Shown here piece by piece: positions 1 through 6,415 of a stretch of DNA of 6,518 nt; within the stretch, counting starts at the first letter, position 1; each line of letters starts with the position of its first letter. The translations under genes were made by a program, and so were the position numbers. The notes below the pieces were generated by a model. The model did not search any database, was not told the DNA's origin, and worked only from the letters and a program-made list of their open reading frames with translations. The DNA is from Algoriphagus sp. (lineage in GTDB: Bacteria; Bacteroidota; Bacteroidia; Cytophagales; Cyclobacteriaceae): the NCBI GenBank assembly GCA_023255285.1, contig JALRIY010000129.1, positions 1 through 6,518 on the forward strand. Reading direction: 5' to 3'.

Positions 1-3000
1 AGACGAAAATCCTTGGTGGTTGAGGCCTCCTGTGAAGGTGGCTCGATTCCCATTAAGGTCACGAAGGACTAAGTCTTGAAAGCTCATTTGGGTCGGACGG
101 AAAAGAAGGCTGCCATCCAGTTCATAGTCCGTATTAAGGTAATTGATCCGCATTTTCCCTTGTGCTACACGGGTGCTGCCAATCAATTCGGGACGGTCTA
201 GGTTGCCTTGAAGTTGTAAGTTTCCTGTTAAAGTTCCTCCCAGGTTGGAGATGTATTTGGAAAGAAAAGGTTCGAAGATCACCAGGTTGGCCTGGGTCAG
301 GTTGGCAGCAAAGTCCAAGTTTTGCGAGTCCAAATTTACGGTTCCATCAATTGCGATTTTCTTTTGGTTGTTGAAGTAGTTCTCCAGGTGGAGTCGTAAG
401 TTTCGTTCTTCCATAGCGGCCGAAAGGTCCACTTCTCCAATCGGGAAAGCATTGATTGCTAATCCTTCGACATGGAGCGATCCTGTTAGGGTCGCTTCGC
501 TAAGTAGGGAAGTCAACCCAAAGCGACCGTCTGCAATCCCTTCCACTTCTAAGGAGCTTACGGTATTGAGTAGGTCTAGCGACACTCCTCTGAGATCTAG
601 TTCTAGTGATTCCTTTGGATTGGCACTAATTTTTCCTTCCAACCCAAGATATTGCCCCTCATTCAAGACGCCTACCTTGGAGAGTGTAAGTGCCCCATCC
701 TGTAGGCTTACTAAATTGTCCGGGTCAAATTGCCATTCTCGGTTTAAGACGCGTAGGAGTGAAGGCTTAAACTTCAAGAAGGTACCTGTCTTGGTAAATC
801 GTGTTTCTGCTTCAATGCGAGCCTTGCTTTGGGTAGAGTCCTGATCCAAGCTAAACTGTAAATCCAGGTTGGTCTGATCCCAAATTGCTTCCAGTCCTAG
901 GTTGGTAAATCCAAGTGTATTTCCCACCTGCTGCCTTTTGGAAAAGATGTAAAAGGAAGCTAGGATATTGTCGCTATTGATAATTTTTGAGGTATTGAAA
1001 TCAATATTGGTGTCAAACACCGTATTGCCTTTGTAGGTAAGGGTATCTAGGGAGGTGAAAAAATTAAATACCGTGTTTTCTGTAGTTTGGTAAAATGCTC
1101 CTTCTAAACTAGTGTTTTTGGATACTGTGAGTTGGGGTTCAAATAAATGAATGAGAGGATTGATATCCAGCATCCGTACGTTTAAATCCAAGTTGTAGTC
1201 TTGAGAAAAATTCTTCTTCAAGTCAGCCAAAGGAGGGGTTTCATTTAGTAAAATAGAGAGGTACTGCTTTCCGAGTACCTGTAGGTCTTGGCCCATTTGT
1301 TCCAACTCGAAATGCCCTGAGGCTGCCATGACCAGGTAATCTGAATTGAGGGATAGGGTACGGGTGCCCCCTGCAAATAAAGACTGTACAAAAAAATCTC
1401 CAGCATCCAAGCTTCGGTCTTTGTAGCCCACCTTCAGGTCTCGTACACGTGCGATCCCTTGGATGTCGTCAATGGTAATTCCTTGGGTATCCATATCCAA
1501 ATTGCCACTAAAAAAAACAGGTGTTTGTGTTAGGTTGATGCGATCCAAAAACACGGTATCTACTGCTACTAGGAGTTTGACGGAATCCACCCCTTCGTTT
1601 AGGTTGAGGGAGCCTTGGACGCGGGTTTTGAGGTTTGGGTCATCAATGGATAAGTTGCCACGAAAAAGGTTTTTTCCATAAATAGCATCGGTCTCAATAT
1701 TGGTGTAGGTATAGTTATTTAGTCCTAATTTGCTAATGGTAGCCTTGAGATCAACGAGTGCTGTTTCTAGGGATTCCCCTTTTGCCTGTAGGGTCCCTTC
1801 AAGGGATATTTTTTGAAAAACTTCTCGATTCCCGGTTAAGACTCCCAAATCTAAGTTCTGAATTCGGAGTCGAGAGTTGATGGAACTGGTTTGATTTGTT
1901 TTTGCGTAATCTATACGACCGTTGAAGTTTCCAATAGAAGTGGAAAAGGATCCTGTGGTAGTCAGCTTGTGGAGGGTTCCGTTGAGGTCGGCATTGAATC
2001 GAAGGATTCCAAACTTATTAAGTTCCCGCTGGGTGCTGGTATTCAGGTAGGGCCTCAAGTCTTTTGCTGCAACCACTGAATTTTTCAAATTCAACTGGAG
2101 GAAAGTGCTATCCAGCTGGGGAAGTCCTTTGACAAGAATAGAACCAAAAAGAGCTGTCTTTTCACCTAGTCGGATCAAAAATTCTTCTGAACTGAGGTTG
2201 GCAATAGTTCCCGTGAGGGGGCCACTCAAAACAATTTCATCGTCGATAACGGGTGCAGTTGGAGCAAATCGAATGATATCCGAAAGGTGAATGACGGTTT
2301 CGTCAAAGAAGGCGGTCAGTTCAACTTGGTTGATAAAATCTGCATAGCCTTTCGGACCTTTGGGGGCAAGTCTTAGGTAGTTTTTGATTCTACTTTTATC
2401 TGTTTGTAGGTCGAGGTTGGTCAGTTCCAAATACTCAGGGCTGTAAGTAATCTCGGTCTTAAGTTTCCGAATACTCATCCCCGTATACCGCTCTTGGCCA
2501 CTCAACTGGAGTAGTTCAAGTCCAAGACGATCGCCCTCTACTTTCAGATTTGCCACATTGGCGCTGAGCTCGTTCCATTCCATCTGGGAATAGTTCCATC
2601 CTTGGGTGATCGGAGGGGCTTGTAGGTTGGAGTAGGCAAGGGTTGTATTGCGAAGTGCCAGGGAACGAATGTCAATTTTTGCGGGATTCGTGCTGGATGG
2701 ATTGCCGAATACCTCTCCCAGGGTAGCGATCCAACGGTTGATGGAAAGAACGCTATCGCCGGGGTGATTGATTAGGTGAATGTAGGCTTGTTCTACACGA
2801 ATTTGATCCAATTCTGGATCACCAGGAGGTAGGAGTGAGAAGAGGGAAAAGTCTACATAAAGTTCTTTTGCCCCCAGTATAAGGCTGTCTTTTTGGTCAT
2901 AGACAGCGATGTCATCCAAACTTAGGGCATCCCACCAGCGGAGCCGTATTGTTCCGATTTCGGTACGAAAATTTGATTTTTCACTCAGGGAACTTGTGAG

Positions 3001-3144
3001 TTTACCCAGTAGCCAATTTTGAACAGGATAAAGTTGAAGGGCAAGTCCAAGGCCGATCAGTAGTAGTAGACTAGAAAAGACAGCCCAACCCACTACTCGG
3101 AAAGCTTTGTGTAAAAAATCCGTAACTTTGGCCTTATTTTCCAA
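1..3144 (-). CDS. tamB: TamB-like translocation/assembly protein (N-terminal part; 3' end outside window)
   Basis: The complementary strand is open for all 1048 codons from a TTG at 3144 to the window edge. The protein begins with a short basic stretch, then one membrane segment at about residues 17-38 (VVGWAVFSSLLLLIGLGLAL), which fits an inner-membrane signal anchor with the rest in the periplasm. What follows is over 1000 residues of alternating polar/hydrophobic beta-strand sequence with recurring (A/S/T)-Asn-Leu turns, typical of TamB/AsmA-like proteins that form a long lipid-carrying groove between the membranes. The last visible part, around LNTDYELDGSLLF and NGNRATFTGGLNHQGF, matches the opening of the TamB C-terminal (DUF490) domain as I know it in Bacteroidota. 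Those homologues are usually about 1450-1700 residues, so several hundred C-terminal residues are missing here. Start: a TAG lies in frame at 3165-3163, the only candidates before the membrane segment are TTG at 3144 and TTG at 3153, and the first in-frame ATG is codon 188. Divergent from tsaD. Confidence 0.9.
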   Translation of the reverse strand, partial: MENKAKVTDFLHKAFRVVGWAVFSSLLLLIGLGLALQLYPVQNWLLGKLTSSLSEKSNFRTEIGTIRLRWWDALSLDDIAVYDQKDSLILGAKELYVDFSLFSLLPPGDPELDQIRVEQAYIHLINHPGDSVLSINRWIATLGEVFGNPSSTNPAKIDIRSLALRNTTLAYSNLQAPPITQGWNYSQMEWNELSANVANLKVEGDRLGLELLQLSGQERYTGMSIRKLKTEITYSPEYLELTNLDLQTDKSRIKNYLRLAPKGPKGYADFINQVELTAFFDETVIHLSDIIRFAPTAPVIDDEIVLSGPLTGTIANLSSEEFLIRLGEKTALFGSILVKGLPQLDSTFLQLNLKNSVVAAKDLRPYLNTSTQRELNKFGILRFNADLNGTLHKLTTTGSFSTSIGNFNGRIDYAKTNQTSSINSRLRIQNLDLGVLTGNREVFQKISLEGTLQAKGESLETALVDLKATISKLGLNNYTYTNIETDAIYGKNLFRGNLSIDDPNLKTRVQGSLNLNEGVDSVKLLVAVDTVFLDRINLTQTPVFFSGNLDMDTQGITIDDIQGIARVRDLKVGYKDRSLDAGDFFVQSLFAGGTRTLSLNSDYLVMAASGHFELEQMGQDLQVLGKQYLSILLNETPPLADLKKNFSQDYNLDLNVRMLDINPLIHLFEPQLTVSKNTSLEGAFYQTTENTVFNFFTSLDTLTYKGNTVFDTNIDFNTSKIINSDNILASFYIFSKRQQVGNTLGFTNLGLEAIWDQTNLDLQFSLDQDSTQSKARIEAETRFTKTGTFLKFKPSLLRVLNREWQFDPDNLVSLQDGALTLSKVGVLNEGQYLGLEGKISANPKESLELDLRGVSLDLLNTVSSLEVEGIADGRFGLTSLLSEATLTGSLHVEGLAINAFPIGEVDLSAAMEERNLRLHLENYFNNQKKIAIDGTVNLDSQNLDFAANLTQANLVIFEPFLSKYISNLGGTLTGNLQLQGNLDRPELIGSTRVAQGKMRINYLNTDYELDGSLLFRPTQMSFQDLVLRDLNGNRATFTGGLNHQGFSS
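3123..3130 (+). promoter_or_regulatory. Candidate Bacteroidota -7 promoter box for the tsaD operon
   Basis: TAACTTTG is an exact match to the Bacteroidota -7 consensus TAnnTTTG and ends 13 bases before the tsaD ATG. Transcription would start at about 3136-3138, leaving a leader of only some 6-8 nt. No TTTG lies at the expected 19-21-base distance upstream; the nearest (3106-3109) is only 13 bases away, so the -33 element is poor or absent. The box sits inside the tamB coding sequence on the other strand. An eight-base pattern with two free positions can occur by chance, so position is the main support. Confidence 0.35.
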
Positions 3145-4157
3145 TGGGTACAACCGATATTTCTATACTTGCTATTGAGTCGTCTTGCGACGAGACTTCT
3201 GCTTCCATTATAGTTAATGGCAAAGTACTCAATAATATTGTCGCTACGCAATCGGTACACGAAAAATATGGGGGAGTAGTTCCGGAATTAGCGTCACGTG
3301 CGCACCAAGAAAATCTAATCCCTGTAGTGCAAGAGGCACTTTCTAGTGCGGGTATTTCCAAAAAGCAGCTTAGTGCTATCGCGGTTACCCGCGGTCCTGG
3401 TCTGATGGGTTCTTTGTTGGTAGGAGTAAGTTTTGCAAAGGCCTTTGCCAAAACACTCAACCTTCCCCTAATTGAGGTCAACCACATGCAAGCCCATGTC
3501 TTGGCACATTTTATTGAAGAACCTCGTCCTAGCTTTCCATTTATTTGTTTGACAGTCAGTGGAGGCCATACCCAACTTGTATGGGTACGGGATCATTTGG
3601 ACATGGAGGTGATCGGTGAGACACAGGACGATGCGGTGGGAGAAGCTTTTGACAAAACCGCCAAGCTTCTTGGACTCCCCTATCCTGGAGGCCCATTGCT
3701 AGATCGCTATGCAAAGGAGGGGAATCCCAAGGCTTTTTCCTTTCCGATCACGCGCATGCCTGGTCTGAATTATTCTTTTTCAGGAATCAAAACTGCAGTG
3801 CTTTATTTTTTGAGAGATCGTTTGGAAGAGAATCCAAGTTTCATCACCGAAAACTTAGCTGACTTGTGTGCCAGTATCCAGTATACTTTGGTAGAAATGC
3901 TGCTAATCAAGTTGAAGGAGGCCATGAAGCAAGTGGGAGCCAAGGAGGTAGCCATTGCGGGTGGGGTTTCTGCCAATTCAGGATTAAGAAGCACTCTAGC
4001 TGGCCTTGCCGAGCGCAAAGGCTGGAAGTTGTATGCTCCCGAATTTCAATATTGTACCGACAATGCAGGGATGATTGCAATGGCCGCTCATTACAAGTAC
4101 CTTCGAAAGGAATTTGTTGGTGACGACCTCGTCCCCTTAGCCAAATTAAAGTTGTAA
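3144..4157 (+). CDS. tsaD: tRNA N6-adenosine threonylcarbamoyltransferase TsaD
   Basis: TsaD transfers the threonylcarbamoyl group from threonylcarbamoyl-AMP to A37 of tRNAs reading ANN codons, working in the cytoplasm with TsaB and TsaE to make t6A. The 337 residues are the normal full length. Family signatures appear in order: ILAIESSCDET (8-18), GPGLMGSLLVG (84-94), the metal-binding NHMQAH with His114 and His118, SGGHTQL (139-145), DAVGEAFDK (163-171), YSFSGIKTA (210-218), AGGVSANSGLR (272-282) and the metal-ligand Asp306 in CTDNAGM. All expected catalytic and metal residues are present. The ATG at 3144 puts the first strand at the usual place. It is the first gene of a tight plus-strand run, with smpB starting 1 nt after its stop, and is divergent from tamB with no intergenic DNA. 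Neither tsaB nor tsaE is in the window. Confidence 0.98.
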   Translation: MGTTDISILAIESSCDETSASIIVNGKVLNNIVATQSVHEKYGGVVPELASRAHQENLIPVVQEALSSAGISKKQLSAIAVTRGPGLMGSLLVGVSFAKAFAKTLNLPLIEVNHMQAHVLAHFIEEPRPSFPFICLTVSGGHTQLVWVRDHLDMEVIGETQDDAVGEAFDKTAKLLGLPYPGGPLLDRYAKEGNPKAFSFPITRMPGLNYSFSGIKTAVLYFLRDRLEENPSFITENLADLCASIQYTLVEMLLIKLKEAMKQVGAKEVAIAGGVSANSGLRSTLAGLAERKGWKLYAPEFQYCTDNAGMIAMAAHYKYLRKEFVGDDLVPLAKLKL

Positions 4158-4158
4158 C

Positions 4159-4629
4159 ATGTCCACAAAGTCTAGCAGATTTGAGAAGGTCGTCAACATT
4201 CGAAATAAAAAGGCAAGTTTCGAGTTTGAATTTATTGATACCTATTTGGCCGGTTTGGTACTTAAGGGGACGGAGATCAAGTCCATCCGAGAGGGAAAGG
4301 TGTCTTTGACCGAGGCATTTTGTGTTTTTTTTGGAGAGGAACTTTTTGTTCGTCAGCTTCACATTTCTCCTTATAGCATGGCGAGCAGTTACAACCACGA
4401 GGCTGTACGGGATCGAAAGTTACTCTTGCAGAAAAAAGAGTTGGTCAAACTACAAACTAAGTCCCAGGAAAAAGGGCTTGCAATCATTCCTGTTCGTATA
4501 TTTATCAATGACCGTGGAAAAGCCAAATTGGAAATTGCCTTGGCTAGAGGAAAGAAAAATCACGACAAGCGGCAGGACCTGAAGGAAAAAGATGCGAAAA
4601 GGGAGCTCCAAAGAATGGCCTTTGATTGA
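4159..4629 (+). CDS. smpB: SsrA-binding protein SmpB
   Basis: SmpB binds tmRNA (SsrA) and delivers it to ribosomes stalled on broken mRNAs, so that the nascent chain is tagged for proteolysis and the ribosome is released. The 156 residues match the family length. Recognisable blocks are the N-terminal beta-barrel start (NIRNKKASFEFEF, 13-25), GTEIKSIREGKVSL (37-50), RDRKLLL (84-90), GLAIIPVRIFIND (106-118) and the basic tail GKKNHDKR (131-138) followed by a KRELQR helix that enters the decoding channel. The start is 1 nt after the tsaD stop, consistent with one transcript and coupled translation. The 3' end overlaps the next gene by up to 38 nt. The tmRNA gene itself is not in this window. 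Confidence 0.98.
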   Translation: MSTKSSRFEKVVNIRNKKASFEFEFIDTYLAGLVLKGTEIKSIREGKVSLTEAFCVFFGEELFVRQLHISPYSMASSYNHEAVRDRKLLLQKKELVKLQTKSQEKGLAIIPVRIFINDRGKAKLEIALARGKKNHDKRQDLKEKDAKRELQRMAFD

Positions 4630-5389
4630 TGCCTATGGCATTGTAAGGCAGACCATGCTGCCTGTTTATGCACGTCCCAAAACGGATTCATCCTTAGTGA
4701 CCCAGCTCCTTTTTGGAGAGTGTTACTTATTGACCGGTTTGACCCCAGATCGAGAATGGTTCAAAGTATTTCACGAGGATAGCCAACTTGGAGGCTGGGT
4801 TTGGGCCAAGTCTATCAAGGAAATCACTGCGGAGGCGTATGCTAATTTTCTCAATCCAGATTTTCAGGTGGTGACTAGTCCCATTGCAGCCATCGACTAC
4901 CAAGGTGCACATTTGTATTTGCTGCCGGGAAGTAGGCTTCATTTTTCAGAAATGGAGTTGTTCAACTGGCAAGATCACCTGGGTTTTACCGGTACCTACC
5001 GTCCCTTTACAGTGAAGACCAATCGGGAAGAGCTACTGGAGTTGGCCTTACGGTTTTTGAATGCTCCTTTTCAGGCTGGTGGACGTAGTATCTTTGGGAT
5101 GGATGCGCAGCATGTTTTTCCCTTGATTTTTTGGATTGGAGGTTACCACCTAAGTCCCGGAAAATTACCTGGGGTACAGATTGCTCCAGAGGAGTTAGAG
5201 GCAGGAGATTTGTTGGTTGCAAGAGATCCGAATGAGCAGCAGGATCATTATGCCTTGTATCTTGGGTCCGAACAGGTTTTTTGGATGGATCACCGGATGC
5301 AAACCACCGATTTAGATGATTGGGAGGATTTTTTGAGAGAAAGCACAGAAAATGAATTGGAAATATCGATGCACAGTGTAGTGGGGTAA
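4592..5389 (+). CDS. SH3-NlpC/P60 family protein lacking the catalytic cysteine (probable pseudo-peptidase)
   Basis: The 265-residue layout resembles YkfC-type murein-peptide hydrolases of the C40 (NlpC/P60) family: an SH3b-like domain at about 14-78 (YGIVRQTMLPVYARP through GGWVWAKSI), a second SH3-like stretch at about 90-140, and an NlpC/P60-like domain at about 145-265. The core RFLNAPFQAGGRSIFGMD (154-171) lines up with the family's FLNaPY.WGGRSPFGiDCSGF, but the next residues are Ala172-Gln-His instead of Cys-Ser-Gly (codon GCG at 5105-5107). His219 in DHYALYLG occupies the usual catalytic-His place, while the third polar position appears to be Trp231. It is therefore unlikely to cleave peptides; it may bind murein fragments or another ligand. 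No signal peptide is visible, as for cytoplasmic recycling enzymes. Start is uncertain: ATG 4592 overlaps smpB by 38 nt, TTG 4622 by 8 nt and would begin just before the SH3 core. The reading frame is otherwise intact. Family call rests on visual alignment. Confidence 0.82.
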   Translation: MRKGSSKEWPLIDAYGIVRQTMLPVYARPKTDSSLVTQLLFGECYLLTGLTPDREWFKVFHEDSQLGGWVWAKSIKEITAEAYANFLNPDFQVVTSPIAAIDYQGAHLYLLPGSRLHFSEMELFNWQDHLGFTGTYRPFTVKTNREELLELALRFLNAPFQAGGRSIFGMDAQHVFPLIFWIGGYHLSPGKLPGVQIAPEELEAGDLLVARDPNEQQDHYALYLGSEQVFWMDHRMQTTDLDDWEDFLRESTENELEISMHSVVG

Positions 5390-5392
5390 GGA

Positions 5393-5914
5393 ATGGAAAA
5401 AAGAGTGTTGGTATTGAATCTGGATCATTATCCAATTGCTGTCGTGCCGGTGCAGAAGGCGATGGTTTTGCTGCTGTTGGAAAAAGCACTTGTTCTTTCC
5501 ACCTATGAATTGTTAGAAATTCGGACAGTTAGTCAAACATTTGCCTATCCGGCAGTGATTCGCTTGGTTCAGTACAAGGCAATTCCCTACCGGGGGGTAT
5601 TGTTGAATCGCGCAAATCTGTTTCGTCGTGATCGCGGAGCCTGTCAGTATTGTGGAAGCACCAAGCAACTGACGGTGGATCATGTAGTTCCAAGGTCCAA
5701 GGGAGGCAAGACTTCCTGGAGCAATTTAGTGACTGCTTGCAACCGATGCAATGTACTCAAGGGAGATAAAACCCCTGAGCAGGTGGGGATGCAACTACGC
5801 ATTGCACCATTTACTCCCACTTTGTCCTATTTTTTGGCATCCTATGCCGAGCGACAGGCACCCGAATGGATGCCCTTTTTAGCATCCTCCCTGGGGCATC
5901 TTCAAAAAAAATAA
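5393..5914 (+). CDS. HNH endonuclease family protein
   Basis: A 173-residue protein with a C-terminal HNH (beta-beta-alpha-metal) nuclease motif. Cys84-x2-Cys87 and Cys116-x2-Cys119 form a likely structural zinc site; TVDHVVPRSKGGKTSW (94-109) carries the Asp-His pair with catalytic His97; Asn111 and Asn120 (ACNRCN) complete the HNN pattern. The N-terminal 75 residues (KRVLVLNLDHYPIAVVPVQ onward, then LEIRTVSQTF and PAVIRLVQY) form the conserved alpha/beta lead-in of a stand-alone HNH family common in Bacteroidota and other bacteria. All motif residues are present, so nuclease activity is plausible, though the substrate is not known to me. There is no attached specificity domain, methyltransferase or toxin-delivery domain. 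It starts 3 nt after the preceding stop, so it is likely the last gene of the tsaD run. Its role is probably housekeeping or repair rather than restriction, but that is inference. Confidence 0.93.
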   Translation: MEKRVLVLNLDHYPIAVVPVQKAMVLLLLEKALVLSTYELLEIRTVSQTFAYPAVIRLVQYKAIPYRGVLLNRANLFRRDRGACQYCGSTKQLTVDHVVPRSKGGKTSWSNLVTACNRCNVLKGDKTPEQVGMQLRIAPFTPTLSYFLASYAERQAPEWMPFLASSLGHLQKK

Positions 5915-5971
5915 GGGGTTGGTTCTACGCATTTTTTAATTGCCTTAATTTCGCTGCATATCCAGTGTTAT
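5915..5971. other. Short convergent intergenic region, no convincing terminator
   Basis: These 57 bases separate the stop codons of two converging genes, where a bidirectional terminator would be expected. I find only a weak A-T pairing: an A-tract ending at 5912 (AAAAAAT) can pair with ATTTTTT at 5931-5937 around an 18-base loop. There is no GC-rich stem, so it falls short of a standard intrinsic terminator. Nothing else is recognisable. Confidence 0.4.
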
Positions 5972-6415
5972 TTAACTATTCTCCGTCTCAGTAAACTTTT
6001 CTTTTACCAGCGCTAGGAGTTGATTTTCAGTCATTTTTTCGCTGTCCATTACCTCAATTTTTAAGTTGCTAAACTGTTTGTTCGCTTGTAGGTAATGAAA
6101 AAACTGGGTTTTACTAATCCCCGGTCCCATGAGGAGCAATTCTTCTTTAGCGTGTAGTCTTTTCTCTAGTAGGAGGAAGTAAGCCTTGATTTGATTTTGG
6201 TGGATATTGTGATTTTTATGCTCGTTTTTGCTCGCATCACCTGGCTCAGCACCAAATCGGGTCAAGTCCTTCCCCTCACCATCTGTTCGGGTGTGGGATT
6301 CGATGGGAGAAGGTAGGTCATCAAGAAGGAGTAACTTCTCATCTTGATAGCCAAGCAGGAGGGCATGGCTTTGGTCCATCCAAATTCCGATTTTTGTTGC
6401 GTTCATTGCATTCAT
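5972..6415 (-). CDS. Small protein of unknown function with eRF1/Pelota-like middle-domain signature
   Basis: The 147-residue protein opens with a predicted beta hairpin (KIGIWMDQSHALLLGYQDEKLLLL, about 8-31), then a charged, His- and Asn-rich linker (about 40-75), a helix ending at about residue 90, LLLMGPGISKTQFFHYL (93-109) and a closing KIEVMDSEKMTENQL block (119-133). An Asp near the start of the first strand followed later by GPG..K..F is the pattern of the middle domain of eRF1 and Dom34/Pelota, also found in bacterial eRF1-like proteins. Similar short proteins with an IWMDH start and KMTEN near the end occur widely in Bacteroidota, to my recollection without an assigned function. A link to ribosomes is thus only an inference. 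There is no signal peptide or membrane segment. The start may be Met1 (6415) or Met4 (6406). It converges on the HNH gene, so it belongs to a separate transcript. Confidence 0.8.
   Translation of the reverse strand: MNAMNATKIGIWMDQSHALLLGYQDEKLLLLDDLPSPIESHTRTDGEGKDLTRFGAEPGDASKNEHKNHNIHQNQIKAYFLLLEKRLHAKEELLLMGPGISKTQFFHYLQANKQFSNLKIEVMDSEKMTENQLLALVKEKFTETENS

Noticed and set aside
162..2290. Short plus-strand open frames at 162-374, 452-844, 1463-1681, 1891-2079 and 2105-2290
   Set aside because: All lie antisense to the continuous 1048-codon tamB frame, have low-complexity Ser/Pro/Arg-rich translations and show no family motif.
3134..3487. 117-codon minus-strand open frame over the start of tsaD
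   Set aside because: It is antisense to the highly conserved TsaD coding sequence, in a different frame from tamB, with no recognisable domain.
3803..4398. Open frames on both strands over tsaD/smpB (3803-4018 minus, 3866-4123 plus, 3907-4398 minus)
   Set aside because: Shadows of tsaD and smpB, whose identities are certain; the translations lack domains.
4322..5489. Open frames 4322-4582 plus, 4727-4942 minus and 5007-5489 minus
   Set aside because: They overlap smpB, the NlpC/P60-like gene and the HNH gene in other frames or strands and show no motif; the 160-residue one is a Pro/Ser-rich antisense translation.
5393..5914. HNH gene as part of a restriction, toxin or phage system
   Set aside because: No methyltransferase, immunity gene, secretion-associated domain, integrase or terminase lies nearby; the surroundings are core housekeeping genes.
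5904..5937. A-tract/T-tract pair as an intrinsic terminator
   Set aside because: Only an A-T stem of seven pairs with an 18-base loop and no GC core; kept as a note in the intergenic entry rather than called as a terminator.
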